Below, one piece after another: positions 25,735 to 33,734 of a DNA stretch of 64,000 nucleotides. The notes under the pieces are model-generated. The model did not search any database. It was not told where the DNA came from and saw only the letters and a list, made by a program, of their open reading frames with translations. Location: positions 20,093 through 84,092 of the forward strand of contig JAFQVM010000031.1 in the NCBI GenBank assembly GCA_017407995.1, written 5' to 3'. The stretch is from Clostridia bacterium (GTDB lineage Bacteria; Bacillota; Clostridia; Oscillospirales; Acutalibacteraceae). The position numbers and the translations under genes are program-made. Position 1 is the first letter of the stretch, and each line of letters opens with the position of its first letter.

Positions 25735-27792
25735 ATGACAAAGTCGAAACCCGAAATACTTGCTCCTGCAGGCTCATTTGAATCGCTTATCGCCGCAGTT
25801 CGCTGCGGTGCTGATGCCGTGTATCTCGGAGGCAGAGAGTTAAACGCACGCCGCAATGCCGCAAACTTCAGCGACGAGGAATTGGCTCAAGCTGTCGAAT
25901 ACTGCCATGCACGTGGAGCAAAGGTATATGTTGCGCTCAATACCCTTGTGCGTGACGATGAAATCAAAACGGCCATGAAAGCCATAGAGTGCGCCTGCAA
26001 CATCAAAGCAGACGCACTTATTTTACAGGATATCGGTTTAGCCTCTCTTGCTCAGAAAGCGGCTCCCGATATGCCGTTGCACGCCTCAACACAGATGTCT
26101 GTTCAGACGTTGGACGGCATCAAGCTTTTGGGGGACCTCGGTTTTTGCAGAGCCGTGCTTCCACGTGAACTTTCAAAAAGAGAAATAGAGATTATAGCAA
26201 AAGATTCACCCATTGAGCTGGAAATGTTCGTCCACGGAGCACTGTGCATGTGCCTTTCGGGTCAATGTCTGTTAAGTGCCGTGCTCGGCTCCCGCAGCGG
26301 AAACAGAGGACTGTGCGCACAGCCGTGCCGCCTGCCTTTTACATGCGAAAACGGAACAGGACACGATTTGAGCTTAAAGGATATGTCGCTCGTTGAAAAT
26401 TTAAAAGAACTTTCGGATATAGGAATAGCATCTTTTAAAATAGAGGGCCGTATGAAGCGACCCGAATATGTAGCCGCCTCTGTCACCGCCTGCCGCTCAA
26501 GCCTTGACTCAAAAGACCCTAAAGAATATGAACACGCTCTTGAATCCGTTTTTTCACGTTCAGGCTTTACATCAGGGTATTATGACAGCAAGCTCGGAAG
26601 AGATATGTTTGGTATTCGCCGCAAGGAGGACGTAACAGCCGCAAAGGATGTTCTCCAGCCTCTCGCTGCACTCTACGACGGTGAAAAGCCGCTTATAAAA
26701 GTTGATATGAAGTTTACTGCAAGGGATGACAGCCCCGCAGGACTCACCGTCACGGCAAAAGACAAGACAGCAAAAGTCGTTGCCGAAAACCTGCCGCAAA
26801 AGGCTTTGAACCGTTCGGTAACAGGTGAAGAAATCTCCGCACGCCTTGCAAAATGCGGTTCTACACAGTTTTTTGCAGGAAATATAGAAACAGCAATTGA
26901 CGACGGATTATATATCAGTGCAGCTGAAATCAATGCGCTGCGGCGTCAAGCCCTCGAAAAACTTGAAGAAAAAATATCCGCAAAGCCCGATATGCCTTTC
27001 TATGCACCCGATTTAAACATTGTGCGCAGACAAGGCAAAAACAGAGGCTTTGTAATAAGGGTTAAAAATGCAAATCAGCTGCCCACAGATTTGAGCGGTG
27101 TACGCAGGGTAGTTTTACCTCCTGATACCCCCGCAGAAATAATTTTAAAACTTAAAGCTCTGAAAATCCAGCCCGCAGCGGAAGTACCTGTCGCTATATT
27201 CGGCGGTGCGAAAAGAGTTTATGACTCGCTCATAAAAGCAAAACAAAACGGCATTTCGCTTGCCGCTGTTGGCAATCTGGACGGTGTCGCCATTGCAAAA
27301 AAGGCAGGCATGAGCGTGTGTGCCCTGTCGGGAATCAATGCCTTTAACAGCTTTTCTCTTGACAGGCTGAAATTCTTAGGAGTAACAGATGTCATACTTT
27401 CAACCGAGCTCAAACTTACCCAGTGCTCGGCTCTCGGCAGCACATTACCCAGAGGTGTTTTCGCCTACGGCAGAATTCCCCTTATGCAAGTAAGAAACTG
27501 TCCTGTAAAAAACGGCAAGACTTGCACCGAATGTAAGCAGACAGGTTCAATAACCGACAGGATGGGCATAAACTTCCCGATAGAATGTAGCGCATACGGG
27601 TCAACTGTTCTAAACAGCGTACCCCTGATACTTTCAGACAAACAAGCACAGTTTAACTTTGCAGACTTCTCTCTTCTTCGGTTTACAACCGAAACCAAAG
27701 AGCAATGTGAAACTGTACTGAACAACTATAGAAAAGGAACATCACCCGAATCCGACTTTACCCGAGGACTCGCTTTTCGTGGAGTCGAATAA
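25735..27792 (+). CDS. U32-family peptidase/RNA-modifying protein (YhbU/RlhA type)
   Basis: U32 members include putative collagenases and the E. coli RlhA and TrhP RNA hydroxylation factors. The 685-residue protein opens with PEILAPAGSFESLIAAVRCGADAVYLGG, the family hallmark, and has the cysteine cluster CMCLSGQCLLSAV...GNRGLCAQPCR near residues 175-200. A second domain (DUF3656-like) fills residues ~280-560 and a late CPVKNGKTCTEC motif suggests a bound cluster or metal. No clear ribosome binding site exists: the ATG at 25735 or a GTG at 25723 overlapping the zapA stop are both possible, consistent with translational coupling. Confidence 0.88.
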   Translation: MTKSKPEILAPAGSFESLIAAVRCGADAVYLGGRELNARRNAANFSDEELAQAVEYCHARGAKVYVALNTLVRDDEIKTAMKAIECACNIKADALILQDIGLASLAQKAAPDMPLHASTQMSVQTLDGIKLLGDLGFCRAVLPRELSKREIEIIAKDSPIELEMFVHGALCMCLSGQCLLSAVLGSRSGNRGLCAQPCRLPFTCENGTGHDLSLKDMSLVENLKELSDIGIASFKIEGRMKRPEYVAASVTACRSSLDSKDPKEYEHALESVFSRSGFTSGYYDSKLGRDMFGIRRKEDVTAAKDVLQPLAALYDGEKPLIKVDMKFTARDDSPAGLTVTAKDKTAKVVAENLPQKALNRSVTGEEISARLAKCGSTQFFAGNIETAIDDGLYISAAEINALRRQALEKLEEKISAKPDMPFYAPDLNIVRRQGKNRGFVIRVKNANQLPTDLSGVRRVVLPPDTPAEIILKLKALKIQPAAEVPVAIFGGAKRVYDSLIKAKQNGISLAAVGNLDGVAIAKKAGMSVCALSGINAFNSFSLDRLKFLGVTDVILSTELKLTQCSALGSTLPRGVFAYGRIPLMQVRNCPVKNGKTCTECKQTGSITDRMGINFPIECSAYGSTVLNSVPLILSDKQAQFNFADFSLLRFTTETKEQCETVLNNYRKGTSPESDFTRGLAFRGVE

Positions 27793-27809
27793 CAGAAAGG
27801 ACGATATTC

Positions 27810-28253
27810 ATGCAAACCCTTAAAATGAAAAAAGTGCGTGAAAACGCAATCATCCCGAAAAGAGCTACGCAGGGAAGTGCAGGGCTTGACCTGTGCGCAT
27901 GTATTGAAGAACCGCTCACCGTCAAAGCAGGCGAACGTGCTGTAATACCCTCAGGCATAGCAATAGCACTTGACAGCAATGAGATTGTAGCTCTTGTATT
28001 CGCTCGCAGCGGCCTTGCGATAAAACACGGCATATCACTTTCAAACTCCGTAGGAGTTATTGACAGTGACTACAGAGGTGAAATCTGCGTAGGCATAATC
28101 AACACCTCCCGTGAGGATTATACAATCAACCCCAACGAGCGCATAGCACAGCTTGTGCTGACACCCGTAATACCCGCAGAACCGATTGAGGTCGATGACC
28201 TTGATGAAACCGAGAGAGGCGTCGGCGGCTTTGGCTCTACCGGCAGACAATAA
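27810..28253 (+). CDS. dut: Deoxyuridine triphosphatase
   Basis: Hydrolyses dUTP to dUMP, keeping uracil out of DNA and supplying the thymidylate pathway. The 147-residue trimeric-type enzyme has all five motifs: GSAGLDLCA, FARSGLAIKHGI, GVIDSDYRGEI, ERIAQLV and the C-terminal RGVGGFGSTG. GAAAGGA precedes the ATG. It follows the U32 gene by 17 nt. Its function complements the uracil-DNA glycosylase at 7610-8179. Confidence 0.96.
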   Translation: MQTLKMKKVRENAIIPKRATQGSAGLDLCACIEEPLTVKAGERAVIPSGIAIALDSNEIVALVFARSGLAIKHGISLSNSVGVIDSDYRGEICVGIINTSREDYTINPNERIAQLVLTPVIPAEPIEVDDLDETERGVGGFGSTGRQ

Positions 28254-28254
28254 A

Positions 28255-28298
28255 ATAAAAAAGCGGTGTTTCCAACAGATGGAAACGCCGCTTTTTTA
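28255..28298. terminator. Bidirectional intrinsic terminator
   Basis: A long stem (28257-28275 with 28279-28298, one G:T pair) with A- and T-runs at its ends lies between dut and the convergent 31-residue peptide gene. Confidence 0.85.
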
Positions 28299-28311
28299 TA
28301 ACTGTATTATT

Positions 28312-28407
28312 TCACCACTGTTTTAATTTAAAAAACATCACAACGCCGACAACAGCAGTAACCAAAACGGTACCTACTGCAACAAAAACCTTAAATCCTT
28401 TGCTCAT
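28312..28407 (-). CDS. 31-residue single-span membrane peptide downstream of pncB
   Basis: A 32-codon frame starts with ATG at 28405-28407, preceded by AGAGGTG at 7 nt, and ends just before the shared terminator. After MSKGFKVF, about 18 uncharged residues (VAVGTVLVTAVVGVVMFF) form one membrane helix, followed by KLKQW, consistent with an N-in or small bitopic peptide. It begins only 15 nt past the pncB stop on the same strand, so it is probably the last gene of that transcript. Function unknown; a regulatory or accessory micropeptide is possible. Too short for most gene callers. Confidence 0.65.
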   Translation of the reverse strand: MSKGFKVFVAVGTVLVTAVVGVVMFFKLKQW

Positions 28408-28422
28408 AAATATACACCTCTG

Positions 28423-29880
28423 TCAAATTTTACCGTTAGCAGCAAGCAGACGCTGTTTTTCGTCCCAAAGCTCCTGAGAAAGGTCAACAAAGTAGTTGTG
28501 AGGATTCTCAAAACGCAGGACCTCATCCCACAGAGTATCAATCTGCTCAGAGCAATACTTTCTTATAGTTTCAAGCGGCGGACATTCGTATATGAACTCA
28601 CCGTCTTTGAAAAGCTGTACCATCAACGGCTTTGCAACGTAGTTTTCCGCTGTCTTACGCTTCCACGTAAAGTTCGGGTCAAACAGTTCATACGGCTTAC
28701 TGTCATCCACAACCTCACGGTTGAGCGTAACAAGGTCAGCTATAGCCTTTCCTGTCTCCTTATCAAACAGTCTCCACGGCTTTTTAAAGCAAGGAGTTGT
28801 TATCTTCGTGACATTCTCGCTGAGTTTGATTTTCGGCTCAATCTTACCGTCTTTCTCAATAGCGACAAGCTTATAAACACCGCCGAGAGTCGGACTTGAA
28901 GACGAGGTAATCAGTCTTTCACCGACGCCGAAAGAATCGACCGCCGCACCCTGCAAAAGCATATCACGGATTATATATTCGTCCAAGGAGTTAGACGCAA
29001 CAATTTTACAGTCTTCAAAACCTGCTTCATCAAGCATTTTTCGTGCCTTACGTGAAAGATAGGTTATATCGCCGCTGTCTATTCTTATGCCCTTGGGTCT
29101 GAAACCTCTGGGCAAAACCTCTCTCTTAAATGCCTCAATAGCGTTGGGAACACCCGACTTTAATGTATTATAAGTGTCAACCAGCAAGGTGCAGTCGCTT
29201 GGATACTCACGGGCATAGGCGCAAAAAGCATCGAGCTCGCTGTCAAAAAGCTGTACCCAACTGTGAGCCATCGTTCCGAGTGCCGGCACTCCGAACATCT
29301 CATCGGAAATCGTACAGGCTGTTCCTACACAGCCGCCTATATACGCTGCACGTGCTCCGTAAACCGCAGCATCAAAGCCCTGTGCACGCCTTGAACCGAA
29401 CTCCATTATAGCCCGTCCTTTTGCTGCTCTGACTATACGGTTCGCCTTGGTTGCAATAAGACTTTGATGGTTTATGCAAAGCAAAACCATGGTCTCTATA
29501 AACTGAGCCTGAATCATCGGGCCTTTGACTGTCACAATAGGCTCACCTGGGAAAATCGGAGTTCCCTCCGGCACAGCATAGACATCGCAGGAAAACTTAA
29601 AGTTTTCAAGATAGTCGAGAAAGTCCTGCGAAAATCCCCTTGAACGCAGATATTCTATATCATCCTTTGTAAAAGACAAATTTTTCAGATAATCGCACAG
29701 CTGCTCGACGCCTGCCATTATAACGTATCCGCCGGAATCGGGAACTGTCCTGAAAAACATATCGAAATATGCAGTTTTATCTCCCATACCGTTTTTAAGA
29801 TACCCGTTAGCCATTGTCAGCTCATAAAAATCAACAAGCATGGTCAGGTTTCGTTCATAAGAAACATTGCTTTTTTCCAT
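28423..29880 (-). CDS. pncB: Nicotinate phosphoribosyltransferase
   Basis: Makes nicotinate mononucleotide from nicotinate and PRPP in NAD salvage. The 485-residue length fits the family. Seen motifs include the N-terminal DFYELTMANGYL, EFGSRRAQGFDAA, the MAHSWVQLFDSE stretch containing the phosphorylatable histidine, and the phosphate-binding IRIDSGDITYLSRKARK. AAAGGG precedes the ATG. NAD synthetase (nadE) is elsewhere in the window (47448-49361). A 31-residue membrane peptide lies at its 3' end. A 10-bp inverted repeat overlaps its promoter. Confidence 0.95.
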   Translation of the reverse strand: MEKSNVSYERNLTMLVDFYELTMANGYLKNGMGDKTAYFDMFFRTVPDSGGYVIMAGVEQLCDYLKNLSFTKDDIEYLRSRGFSQDFLDYLENFKFSCDVYAVPEGTPIFPGEPIVTVKGPMIQAQFIETMVLLCINHQSLIATKANRIVRAAKGRAIMEFGSRRAQGFDAAVYGARAAYIGGCVGTACTISDEMFGVPALGTMAHSWVQLFDSELDAFCAYAREYPSDCTLLVDTYNTLKSGVPNAIEAFKREVLPRGFRPKGIRIDSGDITYLSRKARKMLDEAGFEDCKIVASNSLDEYIIRDMLLQGAAVDSFGVGERLITSSSSPTLGGVYKLVAIEKDGKIEPKIKLSENVTKITTPCFKKPWRLFDKETGKAIADLVTLNREVVDDSKPYELFDPNFTWKRKTAENYVAKPLMVQLFKDGEFIYECPPLETIRKYCSEQIDTLWDEVLRFENPHNYFVDLSQELWDEKQRLLAANGKI

Positions 29881-29949
29881 AGTTTCATCCCTTTTCCGGC
29901 AGCGAATTACTCCACTGCCAATGTGCTATATCTTTGCTTTACAATATAA

Positions 29950-29991
29950 ATTATTGCATAAATTTTTACAGTAATGCAATAATAATTTCAA
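29950..29991 (-). promoter_or_regulatory. pncB promoter with overlapping inverted repeat
   Basis: On the minus strand TTGAAA (29991-29986), a 17-bp spacer and TAAAAA (29968-29963). A perfect inverted repeat, ATTATTGCAT (29950-29959) and ATGCAATAAT (29974-29983), places one arm in the spacer and the other just downstream, as expected for a repressor operator. The regulator is unknown. Confidence 0.5.
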
Positions 29992-30055
29992 AAGATAATT
30001 ACCTTTTGATAAAACATTTTTCGTTTCACTATATCAATTATTTATTGCAAATATC

Positions 30056-30084
30056 TTGAAAAAATATTTTTGCTGTGTTATAAT
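30056..30084 (+). promoter_or_regulatory. Strong promoter of the small XRE gene
   Basis: TTGAAA (30056-30061), 17-bp spacer, TATAAT (30079-30084). The transcript would have a leader of about 125 nt before the ATG, unusually long here; the leader holds no obvious terminator hairpin. Confidence 0.75.
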
Positions 30085-30216
30085 GCAAAAAAGTCAAGTT
30101 TTTCCAAAAGATACTAAAAGTATACAAAACATTACATCTTGTAAAACTTTTCGTATTATTGTTTAGGTGAAATCTGCTGGTTAGGCGGCGGTTTTAACAT
30201 ATAGGAGGTAGAGAAT

Positions 30217-30456
30217 ATGAGAATAAGAAAGCAGGCTCTCGGCGACAGAAACATTATAGGCGCAAAAATCGAACAGAAGAGAAAGAGTATCGGAATGAAG
30301 CAGAAGGACCTTCTTACCCAGCTTCAGATTAAGGGAATCGACCTTAACGCATCAGGTCTTTCCAAGCTTGAAGGACAGCTCCGTTACGTTACTGATTTTG
30401 AACTCAAAGCAATCTCAGAAGTGCTCGGAATGACATACGAAGAGCTTCTCGGTTAA
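30217..30456 (+). CDS. Small XRE-family DNA-binding protein
   Basis: A 79-residue stand-alone helix-turn-helix protein of the lambda-repressor/Cro type: IIGAKIEQKRKSIGMKQKDLLTQ forms helices 1-2, LNASGLSKLEGQLR the recognition helix region, and LKAISEVLGMTYEELLG the final helices. No sensor domain. AGGAGGT precedes the ATG, and the promoter is near consensus, suggesting high expression. Monocistronic with its own terminator. It is divergent from pncB by 336 bp. Target genes unknown; autoregulation is plausible. Confidence 0.85.
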   Translation: MRIRKQALGDRNIIGAKIEQKRKSIGMKQKDLLTQLQIKGIDLNASGLSKLEGQLRYVTDFELKAISEVLGMTYEELLG

Positions 30457-30466
30457 TTTGATTTTT

Positions 30467-30503
30467 AAAGAAAGAACTGTATTGAATACAGTTCTTTCTT
30501 TTT
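30467..30503 (+). terminator. Intrinsic terminator of the small XRE gene
   Basis: A 16-bp stem (30467-30482 with 30486-30501) leads into a T-run; its U-rich arms on the opposite strand may also end the convergent zinc-ribbon gene. Confidence 0.8.
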
Positions 30504-30508
30504 ATACC

Positions 30509-31186
30509 TTAATTCTTATTGAGCTTCACAACATATGCAACTGCTTCGCACAGTACTGAAAAAGATACGAAGGCGCACATTGTTATAAGCGACCATTTCA
30601 GGTCAACTGCGCCAAACATATTTGTGTCAAATATAACCTCAACGCAGATAAGGAAAACTGCTATCTCAGCTGAGATGAGCGCAGGTAAATGGACACCCTT
30701 TGCGATACCTTTCGAAACCAGAACCGAAGTCACCGCAACCAGTGCACAGACTACCAGGCAAAGCGGTACAGCGTAGCTGTAATACCAATCGATTATTCCC
30801 ATCATCTTCGCTATATACAAAAGATACAGCGAGAGCGTCACAAAACATATAACAGCAGTGACTGTAGGCGGGGTTATACGCAGCACAGGAAGCACCAGGA
30901 ATACCCACGCAACAGCGATTGCTCCCAAAACATATCCTGCCCAAAATTTTTCACTTGAGCTCAAAAGGTTGGCAACCGTGCATATCATTGCAGGAAAAAC
31001 CATCAGAGCTGTAAATATTGCGGCATAGCTTTTTGCCGTTTTAGATGCTAATCCAAAACCATATTTCTTCTTTGCAGGCTCAGTATTAACTACAGTTGCT
31101 GCAGGAGCCTGTGCCTCATTTGCTCCGCATGACGGACAGAGACCTGTACTCTCATCAAGAACTGCTCCGCACTTTGTGCAATACAT
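30509..31186 (-). CDS. Zinc-ribbon membrane protein, unknown function
   Basis: A 225-residue protein. The N-terminus is a zinc ribbon, CTKC (residues 3-6) and CPSC (17-20), followed by a flexible Ala/Pro-rich stretch and six membrane segments between residues ~50 and 220. This architecture, a cytoplasmic zinc ribbon fused to a small polytopic domain, is common in Firmicutes, but the role is not known. AGGGGTG precedes the ATG. Monocistronic, with a promoter at 31231-31259 and the repeat element at 31271-31551 immediately upstream. Confidence 0.82.
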   Translation of the reverse strand: MYCTKCGAVLDESTGLCPSCGANEAQAPAATVVNTEPAKKKYGFGLASKTAKSYAAIFTALMVFPAMICTVANLLSSSEKFWAGYVLGAIAVAWVFLVLPVLRITPPTVTAVICFVTLSLYLLYIAKMMGIIDWYYSYAVPLCLVVCALVAVTSVLVSKGIAKGVHLPALISAEIAVFLICVEVIFDTNMFGAVDLKWSLITMCAFVSFSVLCEAVAYVVKLNKN

Positions 31187-31230
31187 AAAAACACCCCTTA
31201 TATATAAAGTTTGAAAATTTGCTTAGCTTT

Positions 31231-31259
31231 ATATTATCACATAAGGCAAAAAAAAACAA
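31231..31259 (-). promoter_or_regulatory. Possible promoter of the zinc-ribbon gene
   Basis: On the minus strand TTGTTT (31259-31254), 17-bp spacer, TAATAT (31236-31231). The inverted-repeat element begins 12 bp upstream of the -35 box. Confidence 0.5.
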
Positions 31260-31270
31260 TCCTTTAAATC

Positions 31271-31551
31271 TTAGGGTGACGGAAGTTGAACACAATACGG
31301 TTTTGGAAGCCGTATTTGCACCAACTCATCGTTAAAAATCCTCGGAATACGAAAGTATTCCTGCGGTTTTTGCCTCAATTTGGCACAAATCCGTCATTAC
31401 AAAACTGCGCAGCACCCAAAACACAAAAGTTTTTGTGCTGTCGGGTGTTTCTCCGGCGAGGGCATACTGACGTATGGCAAGCCGAAAAATGCACGACAGT
31501 GCGAGAAATCTTGCGTTTTGGGCGTATCGAGTTCGACTCCCGCCACCCTAA
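31271..31551. repeat. 281-bp MITE-like element with terminal inverted repeats
   Basis: The ends are imperfect inverted repeats: TTAGGGTGACGGAAG... at 31271 and, on the other strand from 31551, TTAGGGTGGCGGGAG..., matching at 24 of the first 29 positions. The inside contains several hairpins: 31295-31300/31310-31315, 31344-31350/31355-31361, 31422-31428/31431-31437 (nested in 31413-31417/31443-31447) and 31463-31467/31472-31476. No transposase frame. The right end contains a T-arm-like GAGTTCGACTC. No clear target-site duplication was seen. It lies between promoters of two divergent genes. It may be a non-autonomous mobile repeat or encode a structured RNA. Confidence 0.75.
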
Positions 31552-31583
31552 ACAAATTTTAAAGAAAGCGTGTACAACACATT

Positions 31584-32024
31584 ATGAAAATACTTATCGA
31601 TGCCGACGGCTGTCCTGTAGTTGACATAAGCATAGAGGTAGCTAAAGAGTATGACACAGAGTGTATCATACTCTGCGACACCGCACACTTTTTTGAGCGT
31701 AGCGGTGCGAGCACAATAACTGTATCAAAGGGTGCTGACAGCGTAGATTTTAAAATTGTAAATCTTCTGCAAAAGGGCGATATCGTCGTAACACAGGACT
31801 ACGGACTTGCAGCGATGTGTCTTGCTAAAGATGCTTTTGCCATAAACCAAAACGGATTGATTTTTGATACCCATAATATCGATTCATTACTCAACTCCCG
31901 ATACAACGCTAAAAAAGTACGAGCCGCCGGAGGCAGAATAAAAGGGCCGTCTAAAAGACGACCCGAACAGGACAAAGATTTTAGAGAATCACTATGCAAG
32001 CTATGTAAAAATCACAGCAGATGA
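31584..32024 (+). CDS. YaiI/YqxD-family (DUF188) protein
   Basis: A 146-residue protein of the YaiI/YqxD family, a PIN-like fold of unknown activity. Family motifs are the N-terminal ILIDADGCPVV, GADSVDFKIVNLLQKGDIVVTQDYGLA and the C-terminal RAAGGRIKGPSKR. The aspartates in these motifs could bind metal as in PIN nucleases. The ribosome binding site is weak (AAAGAAAG). Its 3' end overlaps the convergent asnA gene by 13 nt, with no terminator between them. The 281-bp element lies 32 nt upstream. Confidence 0.9.
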   Translation: MKILIDADGCPVVDISIEVAKEYDTECIILCDTAHFFERSGASTITVSKGADSVDFKIVNLLQKGDIVVTQDYGLAAMCLAKDAFAINQNGLIFDTHNIDSLLNSRYNAKKVRAAGGRIKGPSKRRPEQDKDFRESLCKLCKNHSR

Positions 32025-33019
32025 ATTCCGTTTTCGTTGCACATTTTAATTGTATCTTCAGGCCAGATAGAGGCTTGAACCTCGCCGACATGAGCTTTAC
32101 CGAGCAAGAATATACACATGCGTGATTGGCCGATTCCGCCGCCCATAGTAAGAGGCAATTCATTGTTCAGAAGTGCCTTCTGGAACGGAAGCTCTGCTCG
32201 CTCAGGACATCCACGCTCATCGAGCTGTCTTTTAAGTGCAGCCGCATCAACTCTGATGCCCATACTCGAAAGTTCCAAAGCCATATCTATAACAGGATAG
32301 TATACTATTATATCTCCGTTAAGGCTCCAATCGTCATAGTCGGGAGCACGGCCGTCATGAATCTTGCCCGAACGCAGTTTTCCGCCTATCTGCATAATGA
32401 AAACCGCACCCTTGTCACGGGCAATAGCGTTTTCACGCTCCTTGGAGCTAAGGTCAGGATACATATCCTCAAGCTCCTGAGTGGTGACAAAGAAGATATC
32501 CTCAGGCAAAACCTTGCCGATAAAATCATATTCTTGCGCCACGTAGTCCTCTGTGTTTTTAAGAGAACGGTATATCGCTCTGACGGCTGATTTTAGAGTT
32601 TCTTCATTTCGCTCTTCAGCGGTGATTATCTTCTCCCAGTCCCACTGGTCAACAAATATAGAATGAATATTATCAGTATCCTCATCACGGCGTATAGCGT
32701 TCATATCGGTATACAGACCCTCACCCGGCTCAAAGCCGTATACAGCGAGTGCCTGACGCTTCCACTTTGCAAGCGACTGAACTATCTCAACTTCACCGTC
32801 ATAGTCCTTAATATCAAAAGATACCGGACGCTCGACTCCGTTAAGAGTATCATTAAGACCGGAATCAGAACGCACAAACAAGGGCGCAGATACACGGGTC
32901 AAATTAAGCTGATGTGCAAGGTCACGCTCGAAAAAGTCCTTTACCTTTTTAATTGCAACCTCTGTCTGTCTGATATCAAGCAGAGAACTGTAGCCGGACG
33001 GCACAAAACTAAAATCCAT
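32012..33019 (-). CDS. asnA: Aspartate-ammonia ligase (asparagine synthetase A)
   Basis: Makes asparagine from aspartate, ammonia and ATP. The 335-residue protein matches AsnA throughout: QTEVAIKKVKDFFE, LTRVSAPLFVRSDSGLNDTLNGVERPV, FDQ-type WDWEKII and the C-terminal LPLTMGGGIGQSRMCIFLLGKAHVGEVQASIWP, a class II synthetase-like motif 3. GGGAAGTG precedes the ATG. Monocistronic. Convergent overlap of 13 nt with the DUF188 gene. Confidence 0.96.
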   Translation of the reverse strand: MDFSFVPSGYSSLLDIRQTEVAIKKVKDFFERDLAHQLNLTRVSAPLFVRSDSGLNDTLNGVERPVSFDIKDYDGEVEIVQSLAKWKRQALAVYGFEPGEGLYTDMNAIRRDEDTDNIHSIFVDQWDWEKIITAEERNEETLKSAVRAIYRSLKNTEDYVAQEYDFIGKVLPEDIFFVTTQELEDMYPDLSSKERENAIARDKGAVFIMQIGGKLRSGKIHDGRAPDYDDWSLNGDIIVYYPVIDMALELSSMGIRVDAAALKRQLDERGCPERAELPFQKALLNNELPLTMGGGIGQSRMCIFLLGKAHVGEVQASIWPEDTIKMCNENGIHLL

Positions 33020-33126
33020 AAAAACACTTCCCAGAAATGAAACTATGCGTCTATGATACCATTATAAATGATTTTAAGCAACAAAAATTTTCAACGAATA
33101 TCATTAAAAAACACGTTTAAAATATA

Positions 33127-33155
33127 TTGACAATTGTTTTTTTTTATGATAGTAT
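33127..33155 (+). promoter_or_regulatory. Promoter of the tRNA-Ser pair
   Basis: TTGACA (33127-33132), 17-bp spacer, TAGTAT (33150-33155), 16 nt before the first tRNA. Confidence 0.6.
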
Positions 33156-33171
33156 AAGTGACGCACTATAC

Positions 33172-33260
33172 GGAGAGATACCGAAGTGGTTATAACGGAA
33201 CGGTCTTGAAAACCGTCGTACGGCAACGTACCGTGGGTTCGAATCCCACTCTCTCCGCCA
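33172..33260 (+). tRNA. tRNA-Ser (UGA anticodon)
   Basis: Acceptor stem GGAGAGA pairs with TCTCTCC, then G and an encoded CCA (33258-33260). The anticodon loop CTTGAAA gives UGA. The long variable arm with its own stem (CGTACGGCAACGTACCG) is the class II feature of serine tRNA, and the T-loop is GGTTCGAATCC. Confidence 0.95.
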
Positions 33261-33295
33261 ATGAAAATAACTAAAATTTATCATATAGTTACCAT

Positions 33296-33386
33296 GGAGA
33301 AGTACTCAAGTTGGTGACGAGGCGCCCCTGCTAAGGGCGTAGGTCGGGTAACCGGCGCGGGAGTTCGAGTCTCCCCTTCTCCGCCA
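33296..33386 (+). tRNA. tRNA-Ser (GCU anticodon)
   Basis: Acceptor stem GGAGAAG pairs with CTTCTCC, then G and an encoded CCA (33384-33386). The anticodon loop CTGCTAA gives GCU, and there is a long variable arm. It follows the other serine tRNA by 35 nt and shares its transcript and terminator. Confidence 0.95.
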
Positions 33387-33425
33387 AAAATACAGGAACA
33401 CCGATTGGTGTTCCTGTATTTTTTT
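33386..33425 (+). terminator. Intrinsic terminator of the tRNA-Ser pair
   Basis: A 16-bp stem (33387-33402 with 33407-33422) followed by a T-run. Confidence 0.85.
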
Positions 33426-33517
33426 GATTGAGACGAGAAATCCCGTGCCGGAGGCAAATATATCTCTGAATCTAAAGCACTATATATTGATAAAATCTGT
33501 TCTTTTTTATCAAAGTG

Positions 33518-33546
33518 TTGACTTTTATATCTCTTTGGAGTACAAT
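33518..33546 (+). promoter_or_regulatory. Promoter of the ion-transporter leader
   Basis: TTGACT (33518-33523), 17-bp spacer, TACAAT (33541-33546). Transcription would start near 33553, giving a leader of about 180 nt before the transporter ATG. Confidence 0.75.
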
Positions 33547-33552
33547 TATCAG

Positions 33553-33734
33553 CGGTCCAAAATAAGTGGTGGAGTCTGTCATAGAATACCGTGTATTCTA
33601 TTTGTTGTGGGCTGTAATTTAGATTGGCATTAGAGCATTTCTTGTTCCGTATGTTTATCCGAATTTCAGGCAGAATCCGCTTTCGGGTTCTGCCTTTTTT
33701 ACAGACACTAAAAAAATTTACAGGAGAAAGAGAT
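33553..33734 (+). promoter_or_regulatory. Structured leader, candidate riboswitch or attenuator
   Basis: The leader contains a perfect 9-bp hairpin (33581-33589 with 33593-33601), about 65 nt of further sequence, and then a complete intrinsic terminator (33668-33700) only 35 nt before the transporter ATG. No open frame ends at this terminator, so it most likely controls read-through into the transporter. It does not match any riboswitch or T-box consensus I can recall. The ligand is unknown; ions are possible given the gene. Confidence 0.55.
33668..33700 (+). terminator. Intrinsic terminator inside the transporter leader
   Basis: A 12-bp stem (33668-33679 with 33684-33695, one T:G pair), loop CTTT, followed by seven T residues to 33700. 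Confidence 0.85.

Noticed and set aside
31271-31551. Intron-split or bona fide tRNA-Pro (UGG-like loop at 31303-31305)
   Set aside because: The outer 7-bp stem and an anticodon-like loop exist, but the D-arm and a paired T-stem are missing, so an intact or spliced tRNA is not supported. Terminal inverted repeats explain the pairing better.
31271-31551. tmRNA
   Set aside because: No tag reading frame ending in Ala-Ala, and the 5' end lacks the conserved tmRNA start.
31286-31624. 112-codon plus-strand frame inside the repeat element
   Set aside because: No ribosome binding site, spans hairpins and runs into the start of the DUF188 gene out of frame.
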